A stretch of 64,000 nucleotides of DNA from positions 1,240,001 through 1,304,000 of the forward strand of contig CANMSI010000001.1 of NCBI GenBank assembly GCA_947500575.1, written 5' to 3'. The notes beneath the pieces were generated by a model. The model was not told the DNA's origin and did not search any database. It saw nothing but the letters and a program-made list of their open reading frames with translations. This DNA comes from an uncultured Flavobacteriaceae bacterium. Lineage in GTDB: Bacteria; Bacteroidota; Bacteroidia; Flavobacteriales; Flavobacteriaceae. The position numbers and the translations under genes were made by a program. Of the stretch, positions 26,767 through 35,601 are shown piece by piece (position 1 is the stretch's first letter; each line of letters opens with the position of its first letter).

Positions 26767-26829
26767 GTAGCTAAGGTACAAATTTTAATAAAAGCTATCT
26801 TTACCAGCAATTATTTTAACTTCATTTTG

Positions 26830-27768
26830 ATGCAGAAATCCATATTAATTTTAGGTGCTTGCGGGCAAATAGGAACCGAGCTTACCTTCGCCTTACGGGA
26901 AAAATACGGAAGCGAACAAGTCATTGCTAGCGATATACGGGAAGGAAACGAAAATTTGATGAATTCTGGTCCTTTTGAACTATTAGACGCCACCAATTAC
27001 GATGCCATTGAAGATGTGGTAATGCACTATGAAATTGAAGAAGTATATCTCATGGCTGCCATGCTCAGTGCAACCGCAGAAAAGTTTCCTATGCGCGCTT
27101 GGAATTTAAATATGAATTCGCTCTTTAATATTTTAAATCTAGCAAAGGAAAAGAAAATAAGCAAGGTCTTTTGGCCTTCCAGTATAGCAGTATTTGGTCC
27201 CAACACGCCTACTGAAAATACCCCACAACATACCATTATGGAACCTTCCACAGTCTATGGCATAAGCAAGCAATCTGGAGAACGATGGTGTTCCTATTAT
27301 TTTGAAAAATATGGAGTAGATGTTCGCAGCATTCGCTATCCGGGATTAATAAGTTACAAAACATTACCCGGTGGAGGTACCACAGATTATGCTGTAGAAA
27401 TCTATCACAAAGCTCTAGCGGATAAAAAATATACTTGTTTTCTAAAAGAAGATACCAAACTACCCATGATGTTCATGGACGACGCTATTAAAGCTACCAT
27501 GCATATTATGGAAACAGAGGTTGCTTCTTTAAAGATTAGATCTTCCTATAATTTGGCAGCTATGAGTTTTACACCCGCCGAAATTAGCAAAAGTATCCAA
27601 GAACATATTCCAGATTTTGAAATTGACTATCAACCAGATTTTAGACAGGCCATTGCAGATTCTTGGCCAAGCAGTATTGACGATACCAAAGCAAACAAAG
27701 ATTGGGGATGGAAAGCCAACTTTGACTTGGGTAGAACTACGGCAGAGATGCTTAAAAATTTAAAATAG
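26830..27768 (+). CDS. L-threonine 3-dehydrogenase, SDR type
   Basis: Oxidises L-threonine to 2-amino-3-oxobutyrate with NAD+, in the cytoplasm. 312 residues. It belongs to the extended-SDR threonine dehydrogenases known from Flavobacterium and Cupriavidus rather than the zinc alcohol dehydrogenase type. Visible features are the NAD-binding GACGQIG (8-14), ATAEKFPMRAWNLNMNSL, the catalytic Ser/Tyr region WPSSIAVFGPNTP, the active-site YGISK, and GLISYKTLPGGGTTDYAV, which is very characteristic of this enzyme. The ATG at 26830 is preferred to the TTG one codon earlier. Confidence 0.9.
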   Translation: MQKSILILGACGQIGTELTFALREKYGSEQVIASDIREGNENLMNSGPFELLDATNYDAIEDVVMHYEIEEVYLMAAMLSATAEKFPMRAWNLNMNSLFNILNLAKEKKISKVFWPSSIAVFGPNTPTENTPQHTIMEPSTVYGISKQSGERWCSYYFEKYGVDVRSIRYPGLISYKTLPGGGTTDYAVEIYHKALADKKYTCFLKEDTKLPMMFMDDAIKATMHIMETEVASLKIRSSYNLAAMSFTPAEISKSIQEHIPDFEIDYQPDFRQAIADSWPSSIDDTKANKDWGWKANFDLGRTTAEMLKNLK

Positions 27769-27778
27769 AGAAACTACT

Positions 27779-28222
27779 TTAGGTATTCACTTTCCATTGG
27801 TAACTATCGTCTTCAAAAAGCTCTTTCCCAAAGATTGGCACCTGCACTTTTATTTCTTCTACCACATGATGTAAGGCATCAAAAACCTCCTTTCGATGTG
27901 CAGAAGACACAAAAACAAACAGGCAAATTTCACCAATTTTCACAATACCAGAGCTGTGGTAAATATGCATGCAGCTTAAATCGAACTTGTCAAAAGTTGC
28001 TTCTCTAATCTCATGAAATTTGAGATTGGCCATTTCTTCATAGGACTCATAATTAATGGCCGCTACCTTTTTCCCATCTATTTCATCAGCACGTACTTGT
28101 CCCAGAAAAATATCATGGGCCCCTATTTGCGTTTTGGACTGGTGTTTGGCAATAGAGTTAGCAATAAACTCGGGCGTAATAGCTCCCTTTACAAAAACGT
28201 TCTTAATGGCTTTCTTTTCCAT
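27779..28222 (-). CDS. moaE: Molybdopterin synthase catalytic subunit MoaE
   Basis: Large subunit of molybdopterin synthase, which transfers sulfur from MoaD thiocarboxylate to precursor Z. 147 residues from the ATG at 28222 (MEKKAIKNVF). GAHDIFLGQVRAD matches the conserved G-A-x-x-x-F-x-G-x-x-R segment, MHIYHSSGIVKIGE the dimer region, and the catalytic lysine pair lies in HHVVEEIKVQVPIFGKE. No moaD or moaA is adjacent, so this moa gene is isolated. The Mo cofactor it helps make would serve the sulfite oxidase and YdeP-type enzyme in this window. Confidence 0.92.
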   Translation of the reverse strand: MEKKAIKNVFVKGAITPEFIANSIAKHQSKTQIGAHDIFLGQVRADEIDGKKVAAINYESYEEMANLKFHEIREATFDKFDLSCMHIYHSSGIVKIGEICLFVFVSSAHRKEVFDALHHVVEEIKVQVPIFGKELFEDDSYQWKVNT

Positions 28223-28292
28223 AGGTTTTTTAATAGCACTATAAATGTACATTATTTAGTTACACTATTAAAGTTCTCGCTCCAATACTTTG

Positions 28293-28364
28293 TAGCCCCG
28301 GCAAGAATCGAACTTGCATCTAAAGTTTAGGAAACTTCTATTCTATCCATTGAACTACGGGGCC
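28293..28364 (-). tRNA. tRNA-Arg (anticodon CCU)
   Basis: Folds as a 72-nt cloverleaf: acceptor GGCCCCG/CGGGGCU with one G-U pair, D-stem GTTC/GAAT, anticodon stem GAAGT/ACTTT with loop TTCCTAA, and T-stem GCAAG/CTTGC with loop TTCGATT. Discriminator A; CCA is not encoded. The anticodon CCU reads AGG. Confidence 0.95.
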
Positions 28365-28384
28365 TTAAGATTGTAAGCTAATAT

Positions 28385-29248
28385 CTATAAGTCTCTCAAA
28401 TAATCCAAGCTTCTTTTTAAGGCAATCTCTGGGGCTTGCACCATGTCTTGTTCTACAAAAAAGTGTTGGGTGCCGCTTTGTTTGGCAGTTGCAATAATTC
28501 GTGGTAAATCCAATACACCATCACCAGCAGTGGTCATCTCAGGGAACAAAGCCACCCATTGCTCTACGGTACCGCCATCTCCTGAAAACTGCACCTTGCT
28601 GTTCATATCTTTTATGTGCAAAAGCGGGAAACGTCCAGGATTATTTTCCAGATAGTAAAGCGGATCTGCTCTCCCAGCAGTAGTCCAGAAAAGGTCCATT
28701 TCAAAAAAGACCTTAGACGCATCGGTACTATCAAGGATCAGCTGAAAAGGAATTTGCCCTTCCAATTCGCTCAGCCCATAACCATGATTATGATACGTAA
28801 ACTTTAAGCCTACGGCAGCTGCTTTTTCACCTATGCTATTAAAGGTATCGGCTATGCGTTTATAATCGTCCAAACAAGTACGCTGTTCCTCTGGAATCAT
28901 GGGTAAGCTAATATAGGTAAAACCCAAAGTTTCACTAGCCGCTGCCAAGGCGTCCATATGATACAAAGCAGTATCCAAATCTATATGAATAGAAGGCACT
29001 TTAAGTGCATTGGCTTCTAAAATGGCCGCCACTTCATCTTCGCTGAGCCCAAAATAACCGCTTCCAGAAAATCCTAGTTGCGGCACCGCCTCTTTCCAGC
29101 TCTTCTTGGCAGAGGAATCACTGTAGGGGTAAGGTCCAAATAATTCTAGCTCTTTGTACCCCATTTTAGAAAGCATTTGCATGGCTTTTTCAAAATTAGC
29201 TTCCAATAAAAACGGTAATGAAAACAGTTGTACCCCTATTGCGTGCAT
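28385..29248 (-). CDS. Sugar phosphate isomerase/epimerase-type TIM-barrel protein
   Basis: 287 residues of the xylose isomerase-like TIM barrel (AP endonuclease family 2). Strand and ligand segments are GVQLFSLPFLL, GYKELELFGPYPY, VPSIHIDLDTA, GLKFTYHNHGYGL, VFFEMDLFWTTAGRADP, PLLHIKDM and QHFFVEQDM. The Glu, Asp, His and Glu at the strand ends form the usual divalent-metal site. No signal peptide at the N-terminus, so cytoplasmic, although many relatives are exported. The substrate is unknown. Confidence 0.85.
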   Translation of the reverse strand: MHAIGVQLFSLPFLLEANFEKAMQMLSKMGYKELELFGPYPYSDSSAKKSWKEAVPQLGFSGSGYFGLSEDEVAAILEANALKVPSIHIDLDTALYHMDALAAASETLGFTYISLPMIPEEQRTCLDDYKRIADTFNSIGEKAAAVGLKFTYHNHGYGLSELEGQIPFQLILDSTDASKVFFEMDLFWTTAGRADPLYYLENNPGRFPLLHIKDMNSKVQFSGDGGTVEQWVALFPEMTTAGDGVLDLPRIIATAKQSGTQHFFVEQDMVQAPEIALKRSLDYLRDL

Positions 29249-29322
29249 GCTTTTTTATTTTTTTAAATATACTAAAAACAACCATGTATACAAGGGTTTT
29301 AAGATCTTTATAACGGCATTTT

Positions 29323-29356
29323 TAGTTGAATAACTATTTTTATAGTTGCATAACTA
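29323..29356. promoter_or_regulatory. Two phased TAGTT-N4-AACTA operators in front of blaI
   Basis: Perfect 5-4-5 inverted repeats TAGTTGAATAACTA (29323-29336) and TAGTTGCATAACTA (29343-29356), differing at one spacer base, with centres exactly 20 bp apart (about two helix turns). The second covers the -33 TTG of the promoter, so binding would block RNA polymerase. Autoregulation by the BlaI-family repressor encoded just downstream is the natural reading. Confidence 0.7.
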
Positions 29357-29376
29357 AAAAAATAGGTTTACATTTG
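29346..29376 (+). promoter_or_regulatory. Promoter of the blaI-M56 operon
   Basis: TTG at 29346-29348, a 20-bp spacer, then TACATTTG at 29369-29376, matching the Bacteroidota -33/-7 consensus. Start of transcription is expected near 29382, about 17 nt before the blaI ATG. Confidence 0.7.
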
Positions 29377-29398
29377 AATCTCTTTAAATTTCATACAC

Positions 29399-29758
29399 AT
29401 GAAGAAGCTTACGAACAAAGAAGAAGAAGTACTAAAAATACTATGGAAGCTAAAAAAGGCTTTTGTAAAAGATGTTCTCAAAGAATTTACGGAAGAGAAA
29501 CCACATTATAATACGCTCTCTACCATGATTAGAAACTTAGAAGAAAAGGGTTACGTAGCTCACGAGGCGTATGGAAATACCCATCAGTACTACCCCATTG
29601 TTTCCAAAGAGTTTTACAGAAAGAACTTTATGAGTAGAGCTATGGAAGATTATTTTAATAATTCTTATAAAAACTTAGTCTCCTTTTTTGCGGCTGAAGA
29701 AAAGATTAGTGTAGCAGAATTAAAAGAAATTATTAACCGTATTGAAGACAACAACTAA
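29399..29758 (+). CDS. BlaI/MecI/CopY-family transcriptional repressor
   Basis: 119 residues. The winged helix starts KKLTNKEEEVLKILWKLKKAFVKDVLKEF, followed by the recognition part YNTLSTMIRNLEEKGYVAHEAYGNTHQYYPIV, as in BlaI and MecI. The C-terminal dimerisation helices contain the region cleaved in BlaI by its partner protease. It forms an operon with the M56 protease: the TAA and next ATG overlap by one base. In beta-lactamase systems the membrane protease inactivates the repressor. In Bacteroidota such pairs occur widely without a beta-lactamase, as here. Confidence 0.92.
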   Translation: MKKLTNKEEEVLKILWKLKKAFVKDVLKEFTEEKPHYNTLSTMIRNLEEKGYVAHEAYGNTHQYYPIVSKEFYRKNFMSRAMEDYFNNSYKNLVSFFAAEEKISVAELKEIINRIEDNN

Positions 29759-31629
29759 TGGAAGCATTCTTTATATATCTTTTAAAAAGTTCGCTATTAA
29801 TAGCCCTTTTTTGGTGTTGCTTTGTGTTCTTTCTTAAAAAAGAAACCTTTTTCAACTACCACAGAGCCTTTCTTATTTTTGGAGTTCTAGTAGCTTTGGC
29901 TTTTCCCTTTGTATTGCTTACAAAGGTGGTTTTTGTAGAGCCTGCACCTGTAAGTAGTACCATTGATTTTTCAGAAATAGCAAGTACAGCCATAATAGAA
30001 AAATCTTTTAATTGGACCGCTATTTTATTGGGAGTCTACATCTCCATTACTGGCTTCTTTTTAGTACGTTTTGTAGTACAATTACTATCCTTAAGGCGTC
30101 TTATACAAAGAGGTTCAAAACATAAAGATGGTACATTTACCTTGGTAAAAACAGAGACCCAAACCACCCCTTTTTCTTTCTTTAAGTACATTGTTTACAA
30201 TCCAAAATTACACGAAGCAGAGGAGCTAAAAACCATTCTGGCTCACGAAAAAATTCATTCACAACAGTACCATTCCATAGATGTCTTACTATCCCATCTG
30301 TTATGTGTTTTTCAGTGGATCAATCCATTTGCATGGGGGTATCAAAAAACCATTGTACAGAACTTAGAATACATTGCAGACGATGAGGTATTATCCTTAG
30401 CCGAATGCAAAAAACAATATCAGTATGTGCTGCTAAAGCAGAATACACCTTTACAACCAGCCTCATCCATTACCAACGCCTTTTTTAATTCATTAATCAA
30501 AAAACGAATCGTCATGATCAACAAAAACAGATCTAAAAACAGCAACGCCTGGAAATTTGGAATTATGCTCCCAATCCTTACTATTTTCTTATTTACGGTG
30601 AATACCAAAACAATAGCACAAACTAAAACTACTACAGAGGAAGAGGAAACTAAAAGTGCCCCTGCTCCTTTAGAGATAGACTACGTAGCTGAGGTTACCG
30701 CTGTTCAAATCGTTATTGATAAAAATAGCACCACTAAAACCCTAGAAAACGATACCAAATTTCTAAAAGAAAAAAAGCAAATCACTTTAGATTTTTCTGA
30801 TATAGACCGCAATGATAAGGGAGAAATTATAGCCATTTCATCTTCCTATAAAACGGCTGATGGAAATTCTGGCAGCTATAGTGCTTCCAATACCAAGCCC
30901 ATACAACCCTTTAGTTTTAAAGTAGAATTTGATGCCAATGGCTCCATTACCTCCATAGGCTACAACAGCCCTAATGCTTCTAAAAGCAATGTACATTTTG
31001 ATGCGCACAAGAGCGCTTTAAAATCCCAAGGCAAGCTTACGGAAGAAATGGAGGAGCATTTAAATACACATATTACCGAAGTTTTAAAAGATCAAGAAAT
31101 TGATGCCTCAGAAGATGTAAACGAGACGGTTATAATAAGCACCTCTTCTGATATAAATGGAGATCAAACTGTTGTGAAAAACAATAAGACATTTTCCATA
31201 CGCAGTAATGCCGATCAGAAACAACCCCTCTTTGTAGTTGATGGGAAAGTACAGAAAGATGGTCAGAATACCCTCCCGGATATAGATCCTGATAAAATAA
31301 AATCCATTAACGTCCTCAAAGGAAAATCTGCCATGACAGTATATGGAAAGAAAGGTAAAAATGGTGTTGTAGAAATCACCACAAAAAAAGGGGATGGCGC
31401 TACCTACACTTTTTTAAAAGGAAAAACCAAAATTACAGCGACCAGTAGCTATACAGAAAATCCTATCTATATTGTAGATAAGGTAGAAATGCCAAGAGAT
31501 TATGATTTCGAAGCTATGGACCTAGATAGGGTAAAGAAAGTAAAGATCTATAAGGGTGAAAAAGCACTAAAGAAATTTGGAAAACGAGGAGAAAACGGTG
31601 TTGTAGTCATTACTACCAAGAAAAACTAA
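29758..31629 (+). CDS. BlaR1/M56-type membrane metalloprotease with C-terminal TonB-plug-like repeats
   Basis: 623 residues. Membrane helices lie at about 5-27, 35-60, 84-110 and 262-281. The zinc site HEKIH (163-167) lies in the cytosolic loop in LAHEKIHSQQYHSIDV, with a downstream YIADDEV supplying a possible third ligand. The outside part (about 285-623) has no penicillin-binding domain. It holds a long polar linker and two copies of a TonB-receptor plug-like unit: PLFVVDGKV...INVLKGKSAMTVYGKKGKNGVVEITTKK (about 489-543) and a weaker one with PIYIVDKVEM and KKFGKRGENGVVVITTKK (about 567-623). It is probably the sensor that cleaves the BlaI repressor. Bacteroidota M56 proteins often carry such plug repeats, possibly to contact TonB or cell-surface partners; this is unproven. 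Confidence 0.88.
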   Translation: MEAFFIYLLKSSLLIALFWCCFVFFLKKETFFNYHRAFLIFGVLVALAFPFVLLTKVVFVEPAPVSSTIDFSEIASTAIIEKSFNWTAILLGVYISITGFFLVRFVVQLLSLRRLIQRGSKHKDGTFTLVKTETQTTPFSFFKYIVYNPKLHEAEELKTILAHEKIHSQQYHSIDVLLSHLLCVFQWINPFAWGYQKTIVQNLEYIADDEVLSLAECKKQYQYVLLKQNTPLQPASSITNAFFNSLIKKRIVMINKNRSKNSNAWKFGIMLPILTIFLFTVNTKTIAQTKTTTEEEETKSAPAPLEIDYVAEVTAVQIVIDKNSTTKTLENDTKFLKEKKQITLDFSDIDRNDKGEIIAISSSYKTADGNSGSYSASNTKPIQPFSFKVEFDANGSITSIGYNSPNASKSNVHFDAHKSALKSQGKLTEEMEEHLNTHITEVLKDQEIDASEDVNETVIISTSSDINGDQTVVKNNKTFSIRSNADQKQPLFVVDGKVQKDGQNTLPDIDPDKIKSINVLKGKSAMTVYGKKGKNGVVEITTKKGDGATYTFLKGKTKITATSSYTENPIYIVDKVEMPRDYDFEAMDLDRVKKVKIYKGEKALKKFGKRGENGVVVITTKKN

Positions 31630-31653
31630 CTACTGCTAATTTGAATAGTCAGT

Positions 31654-31687
31654 AACCGCTCCAATTTATTTAGATTGGGGCGGTTTT
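31654..31687 (+). terminator. Rho-independent terminator of the blaI-M56 operon
   Basis: AACCGCTCCAAT (31654-31665) pairs with ATTGGGGCGGTT (31674-31685) around an 8-base loop, followed by a T run. Confidence 0.85.
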
Positions 31688-31784
31688 TTTATGGAACCCT
31701 CTGTTTTCTTTTCCCTTCCATCAATACTTTTAGTAGCTTTGGTAAGCGTCCTCTCCATATTTTTAAAAGAGGGACGCCTTTCGT

Positions 31785-34085
31785 ATGTCTGCGCACAAAA
31801 AAAGAAACATTTCCGTTTTAGGGTCTACAGAATTTACTGGAATTCACCTTAACAAACCTGCTCCCTATGCCGCCGGGCTTACGGGCATAAAAGTTGCCTT
31901 GCAGCATGCTTTTAAGGAAATGGGGGTCGTAAAATCATTTCGTACTCTAGCACATATGAACCAAAAAGAGGGTTTTGACTGTCCTGGTTGCGCATGGCCA
32001 GATCCCGAAAAGCCTTCCAAACTTGGGGAGTATTGTGAAAATGGCGCCAAAGCCCTGGCGGAAGAAGCTACCAACAAACGTATAGATGCAGCATTTTTTG
32101 CTCAGTATTCTGTAGAAGAACTCTCTACTTGGTCTGATTATGAGATTGGTAAATGTGGCAGGTTAACTACCCCTATGGTATTGCACCCTGATAGTATTTA
32201 TTACCAACCCATTTCTTGGGAAGAAGCCTTTTCTTTAATTGCCAAAGAGCTGCAGCAATTGAACTCTCCAGATGAAGGTATTTTTTATACTTCTGGGCGT
32301 TCTAGCAATGAGGCCGCCTTTTTATACGGGCTGTTTGTGAGAGCCTTTGGCACCAACAATATGCCCGACTGTTCCAATATGTGCCACGAGTCTAGTGGTG
32401 TTGCCCTAAGTGAAACCCTAGGAATAGGAAAAGGATCCGTAAAATTAGACGATTTTGAAAAAGCCGAAGTAGTGATTGTTATGGGACAAAACCCAGGTAC
32501 CAACCATCCCAGAATGCTCTCCGCTTTGCAAAAATGCAAAGAGAATGGAGGGCAGGTAATTGCTATTAATCCTTTGGAAGAAGCCGGACTTATTCGCTTT
32601 AAAAATCCGCAAGAAATTAAAGGTGTTATAGGTGGCGGTGCTCCCTTAACAGACATTCATTTACAAGTAAAAATAAACCAAGATGTTGCTCTTCTAAAAC
32701 TGATTCAAAAACGCTTGGCAACCTTGGATACAGTTTCTGAAAAAGTATTCGATCATAATTTTATAGCCACCCATACTCAAGGATACGAAGCCTTGTTAAA
32801 AGATCTGGATCGTTTTTCGGAAGAAGAACTCCTAGAACGCTGTGGTATTTCTAAAGAAAAAATAGCCCTAACAGTAGACCTACTTGCCAAAAAAAATAAG
32901 ATTATTATCTGCTGGGCCATGGGGCTTACCCAGCATAAAAATGGCGTGGCCAATATTAAAGAATGTGTTAACCTTCTTCTGTTAAAAGGAAGTTTAGGAA
33001 AAGAGGGCGCAGGTACCTGCCCCGTAAGAGGACACAGCAATGTGCAAGGCGATAGAAGTGTGGGTATTATGCACCAAGTTTCTCCTACACTCAACAAAGC
33101 CATTGAAAACAGTTTTGGCTTTACACCTCCCTCAAAAGAAGGCTTGGATACCGTACATGCTATAAAAGCAATGCATAATGAAAAAGCTAAAGTCTTTATC
33201 GCTTTGGGAGGTAATTTTGTTTCTGCCGCTTCTGATACCCTATTTACGGCTGCTGCTTTACAAAAATGTAGCCTTACGGTGCAGGTAAGCACCAAACTCA
33301 ATAGAAGCCATTTAGTTACCGGAAAAACAGCTTTGATCCTACCCACCTTGGGGCGATCCGAACAAGATTATACCAACGGAAAACAACGCTTTTTTACTGT
33401 AGAAAATAGCATGGGCAAAGTACACCGTTCCAAGGGAATCTTACCACCAGCCTCGGATCAATTGCGCAGCGAACCAGAAATTGTGGGTGGCATGGCTCAG
33501 GCCTATTTTAAAGGCAAACACCCCGTTGCTTGGGGCTCTTTGAGCAAGGATTACCATCTTATACGTGAAAAATTAGCGGAAGTAATTACAGGTTTCAAAA
33601 ACCTCAACAAAGCTTCTGAAGGCGCTGGTTTTTATTTACCGAACAATGTAAGAAGCCTAGATTTTAGTAAGCTTCCTGGAGGCAAAGCACAATTTAGTTG
33701 TTGCGAGCTGCCAGAACACCAAATGCCCAAAGATGGCTTTATGTTGATGACCGTACGGTCTCATGACCAATTTAATACCACCATTTATGGTTTGGACGAT
33801 CGCTACCGAGGGGTGCATAACGAGCGTCGTGTAGTTTTTATGAATCCGAGTGACATGGAAGCAAGGGGTTTTCAAAAACTAGAAGTCGTAGATCTCTATA
33901 GCAACTATGATGGACAAGAGCGTAAAGCCTCTAAATTTTTGGTGATTCCTTACAATATTCCAAGAGGTGATTTAGCAGCATATTTCCCAGAAACCAACGT
34001 ACTGGTTCCCTACAACCACTTTGCAGATAAAAGTCATACCCCTATAAGCAAATCCATTGTAGTGACCATTCAAAAAACGGAATAA
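31785..34085 (+). CDS. YdeP-type molybdopterin oxidoreductase (formate dehydrogenase-like alpha subunit)
   Basis: 766 residues of the DMSO reductase superfamily, in the Fdhalpha-like branch that includes E. coli YdeP. The N-terminal GFDCPGCAWPDP (about 62-73) is the branch-specific motif; it replaces the 4Fe-4S ferredoxin-like motif of classical formate dehydrogenases. SNMCHESSGVALSETLGIG carries the likely Mo-proximal Cys, and VVIVMGQNPGTNHPRML and GTCPVRGHSNVQGDRSVGI bind the bis-MGD cofactor. The C-terminal molydop-binding domain includes RSHDQFNTTIYGLDDRYRG. No signal peptide, so cytoplasmic. Followed after 8 bp by mobA, which makes the guanine-dinucleotide form of the cofactor it needs. 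The physiological substrate is unknown. Confidence 0.9.
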   Translation: MSAHKKRNISVLGSTEFTGIHLNKPAPYAAGLTGIKVALQHAFKEMGVVKSFRTLAHMNQKEGFDCPGCAWPDPEKPSKLGEYCENGAKALAEEATNKRIDAAFFAQYSVEELSTWSDYEIGKCGRLTTPMVLHPDSIYYQPISWEEAFSLIAKELQQLNSPDEGIFYTSGRSSNEAAFLYGLFVRAFGTNNMPDCSNMCHESSGVALSETLGIGKGSVKLDDFEKAEVVIVMGQNPGTNHPRMLSALQKCKENGGQVIAINPLEEAGLIRFKNPQEIKGVIGGGAPLTDIHLQVKINQDVALLKLIQKRLATLDTVSEKVFDHNFIATHTQGYEALLKDLDRFSEEELLERCGISKEKIALTVDLLAKKNKIIICWAMGLTQHKNGVANIKECVNLLLLKGSLGKEGAGTCPVRGHSNVQGDRSVGIMHQVSPTLNKAIENSFGFTPPSKEGLDTVHAIKAMHNEKAKVFIALGGNFVSAASDTLFTAAALQKCSLTVQVSTKLNRSHLVTGKTALILPTLGRSEQDYTNGKQRFFTVENSMGKVHRSKGILPPASDQLRSEPEIVGGMAQAYFKGKHPVAWGSLSKDYHLIREKLAEVITGFKNLNKASEGAGFYLPNNVRSLDFSKLPGGKAQFSCCELPEHQMPKDGFMLMTVRSHDQFNTTIYGLDDRYRGVHNERRVVFMNPSDMEARGFQKLEVVDLYSNYDGQERKASKFLVIPYNIPRGDLAAYFPETNVLVPYNHFADKSHTPISKSIVVTIQKTE

Positions 34086-34093
34086 ACTGTTGT

Positions 34094-34666
34094 ATGAAAG
34101 AAGGCATTACAGGCATTGTATTGGCAGGCGGTAAAAGTAAGCGCATGGGTGCAGACAAAGCCTTTTTGAAGTATCAGCAACAACCGTTACTTTCTTATGC
34201 TATAAAAACCTTAGAGCCGCTTACCCGAGAAATATTGATCGTCGCTAATAACAAAAAATATGAAGTTTTTGGAAAAAACTGCGTTCCAGATCTACTACCC
34301 AATATGGGCCCTGTAGGAGGTATTTATACGGGTTTGTCTACTTCTAAAACTGAGCTTAATTTGGTATTGGGTTGCGATACACCGCTGGTAAACCAATCAC
34401 TACTAAGTCTACTCCTAAAACATGCGGCAGAACCATACCAAGTGGTACAAGTAGCCACCTTAGAAAAACGCATGCCCCTCATTGCTCTGTATAAAAAAAA
34501 CTGTGTGCCTATACTAAAAAACTGCTTGGAACGGGGCGAATTTAGATTGCAAAAAGTAGTTAGCCAATTGCATACCAAAACATTACTATTGGCTCCTCCC
34601 ATGGCGCGTTTAACGCTCAACATTAATTGCCCAGAAGATATGGAACGCTTGGAAAAAAACAGCTAA
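34094..34666 (+). CDS. mobA: Molybdenum cofactor guanylyltransferase MobA
   Basis: Attaches GMP to molybdopterin to give the MGD cofactor. 190 residues. The nucleotide-binding signature GIVLAGGKSKRMGADKAFL is at residues 6-24. Other signatures are VGGIYTGLSTSK, VLGCDTPLV with the Mg-binding Asp, and LERGEFRLQKVV near the end. It directly follows the YdeP-type oxidoreductase gene, so enzyme and cofactor maturase are probably co-expressed. Confidence 0.93.
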   Translation: MKEGITGIVLAGGKSKRMGADKAFLKYQQQPLLSYAIKTLEPLTREILIVANNKKYEVFGKNCVPDLLPNMGPVGGIYTGLSTSKTELNLVLGCDTPLVNQSLLSLLLKHAAEPYQVVQVATLEKRMPLIALYKKNCVPILKNCLERGEFRLQKVVSQLHTKTLLLAPPMARLTLNINCPEDMERLEKNS

Positions 34667-34755
34667 GTCATTTCTTACTGTACTCCCTTTTATTAAGCTC
34701 CAAAGCCTTTGAAAAAGTACCCTATAATTGAATATTTTCCCAAAATAGATAAGAT

Positions 34756-35601
34756 CTATAACCTGGGTTTGGGTTTGTATAGGGCGTTGAGAATAAGTCC
34801 GCCAATAATGAGAAAAATACCTAGCAAACTCCACCAGCTATAAATTTCTTTGAACCAGAAAAACCCAATGCTTACGGTAAAAACTACTTCTATGTATTTA
34901 AAAGGTGCCACTTGGTTGGTAGCTGCAGTTTGGAAGGCCTTGGTCATATAGAGCTGTCCAAAATACCCAAATACACCCAGACTAAATAAAAGCAACCATT
35001 CTATGCCTTGCGGCATTACCCAATTTTGAATGGATAGCGCACCCCCAACCAGTGTAGCAACCACCATAAAGTAATTGACCACCACCACAGGGTGGTCTTG
35101 TTTGCCTATTTTATTAATTAGAATGTAGACCAAGCCACTAAAAACCGAAGCCAATACAACAAGTATAAGTCCATAGGTATGTAAACTCCCATCTACACCT
35201 TTTAAGATGAGTACGCCACCAAACGCAATCGCAAAAAAGAGCCATTGCAGGGGTCTAATTTTTTCTTTGAGTATAAACACCGCAAAAATAGCGGCAAAGA
35301 TGGGAGCTATATAGCGTAAGGTAACGGCAGAACCAACAGGCAGGTATTTTAAGGACATAAAAAACAAGGTCATAGAAGTAACGCCTACAAGGCCGCGGAG
35401 CAAGAGCAGTTTACGTTTATTGCCTAGCATAGGAATCTTATGATACCATAAAAAAGAAAGTGCAAACAGTAGGGAGCCAGCAGACCTAAAAAACACCAAT
35501 TGATAAGCAGAGAGATGCACTAGGTATTTTACAAACGCATTCATCAGGGTAAAGGCCAAGGTACTGATTAGCATATACCCCAAGGCTTTTTGTACGTTCA
35601 T
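34756..35601 (-). CDS. EamA/DMT-superfamily transporter
   Basis: 281 residues with ten hydrophobic helices formed by two EamA repeats. The first runs from LGYMLISTLAFTLMNAF to AAIFAVFILKEKI, and the second from LILVVLASVFSGLVYI to FTVSIGFFWFKEI, each ending in the typical Glu-containing FxxKE segment. Drug/metabolite transporters of this sort export amino acids or metabolites; the substrate cannot be told. Positively charged C-terminus KPKPRL in the cytoplasm. It stands alone on the minus strand. Confidence 0.88.
   Translation of the reverse strand: MNVQKALGYMLISTLAFTLMNAFVKYLVHLSAYQLVFFRSAGSLLFALSFLWYHKIPMLGNKRKLLLLRGLVGVTSMTLFFMSLKYLPVGSAVTLRYIAPIFAAIFAVFILKEKIRPLQWLFFAIAFGGVLILKGVDGSLHTYGLILVVLASVFSGLVYILINKIGKQDHPVVVVNYFMVVATLVGGALSIQNWVMPQGIEWLLLFSLGVFGYFGQLYMTKAFQTAATNQVAPFKYIEVVFTVSIGFFWFKEIYSWWSLLGIFLIIGGLILNALYKPKPRL

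Noticed and set aside
31220-31629. A separate TonB receptor fragment downstream of the M56 gene
   Set aside because: The plug-like units are in frame with the protease and no barrel follows, so they are part of one protein.
32285-33346. Long minus-strand open frames (123 and 189 codons) inside the YdeP-type oxidoreductase gene
   Set aside because: They are antisense shadows of a well-supported protein; the products have no features.
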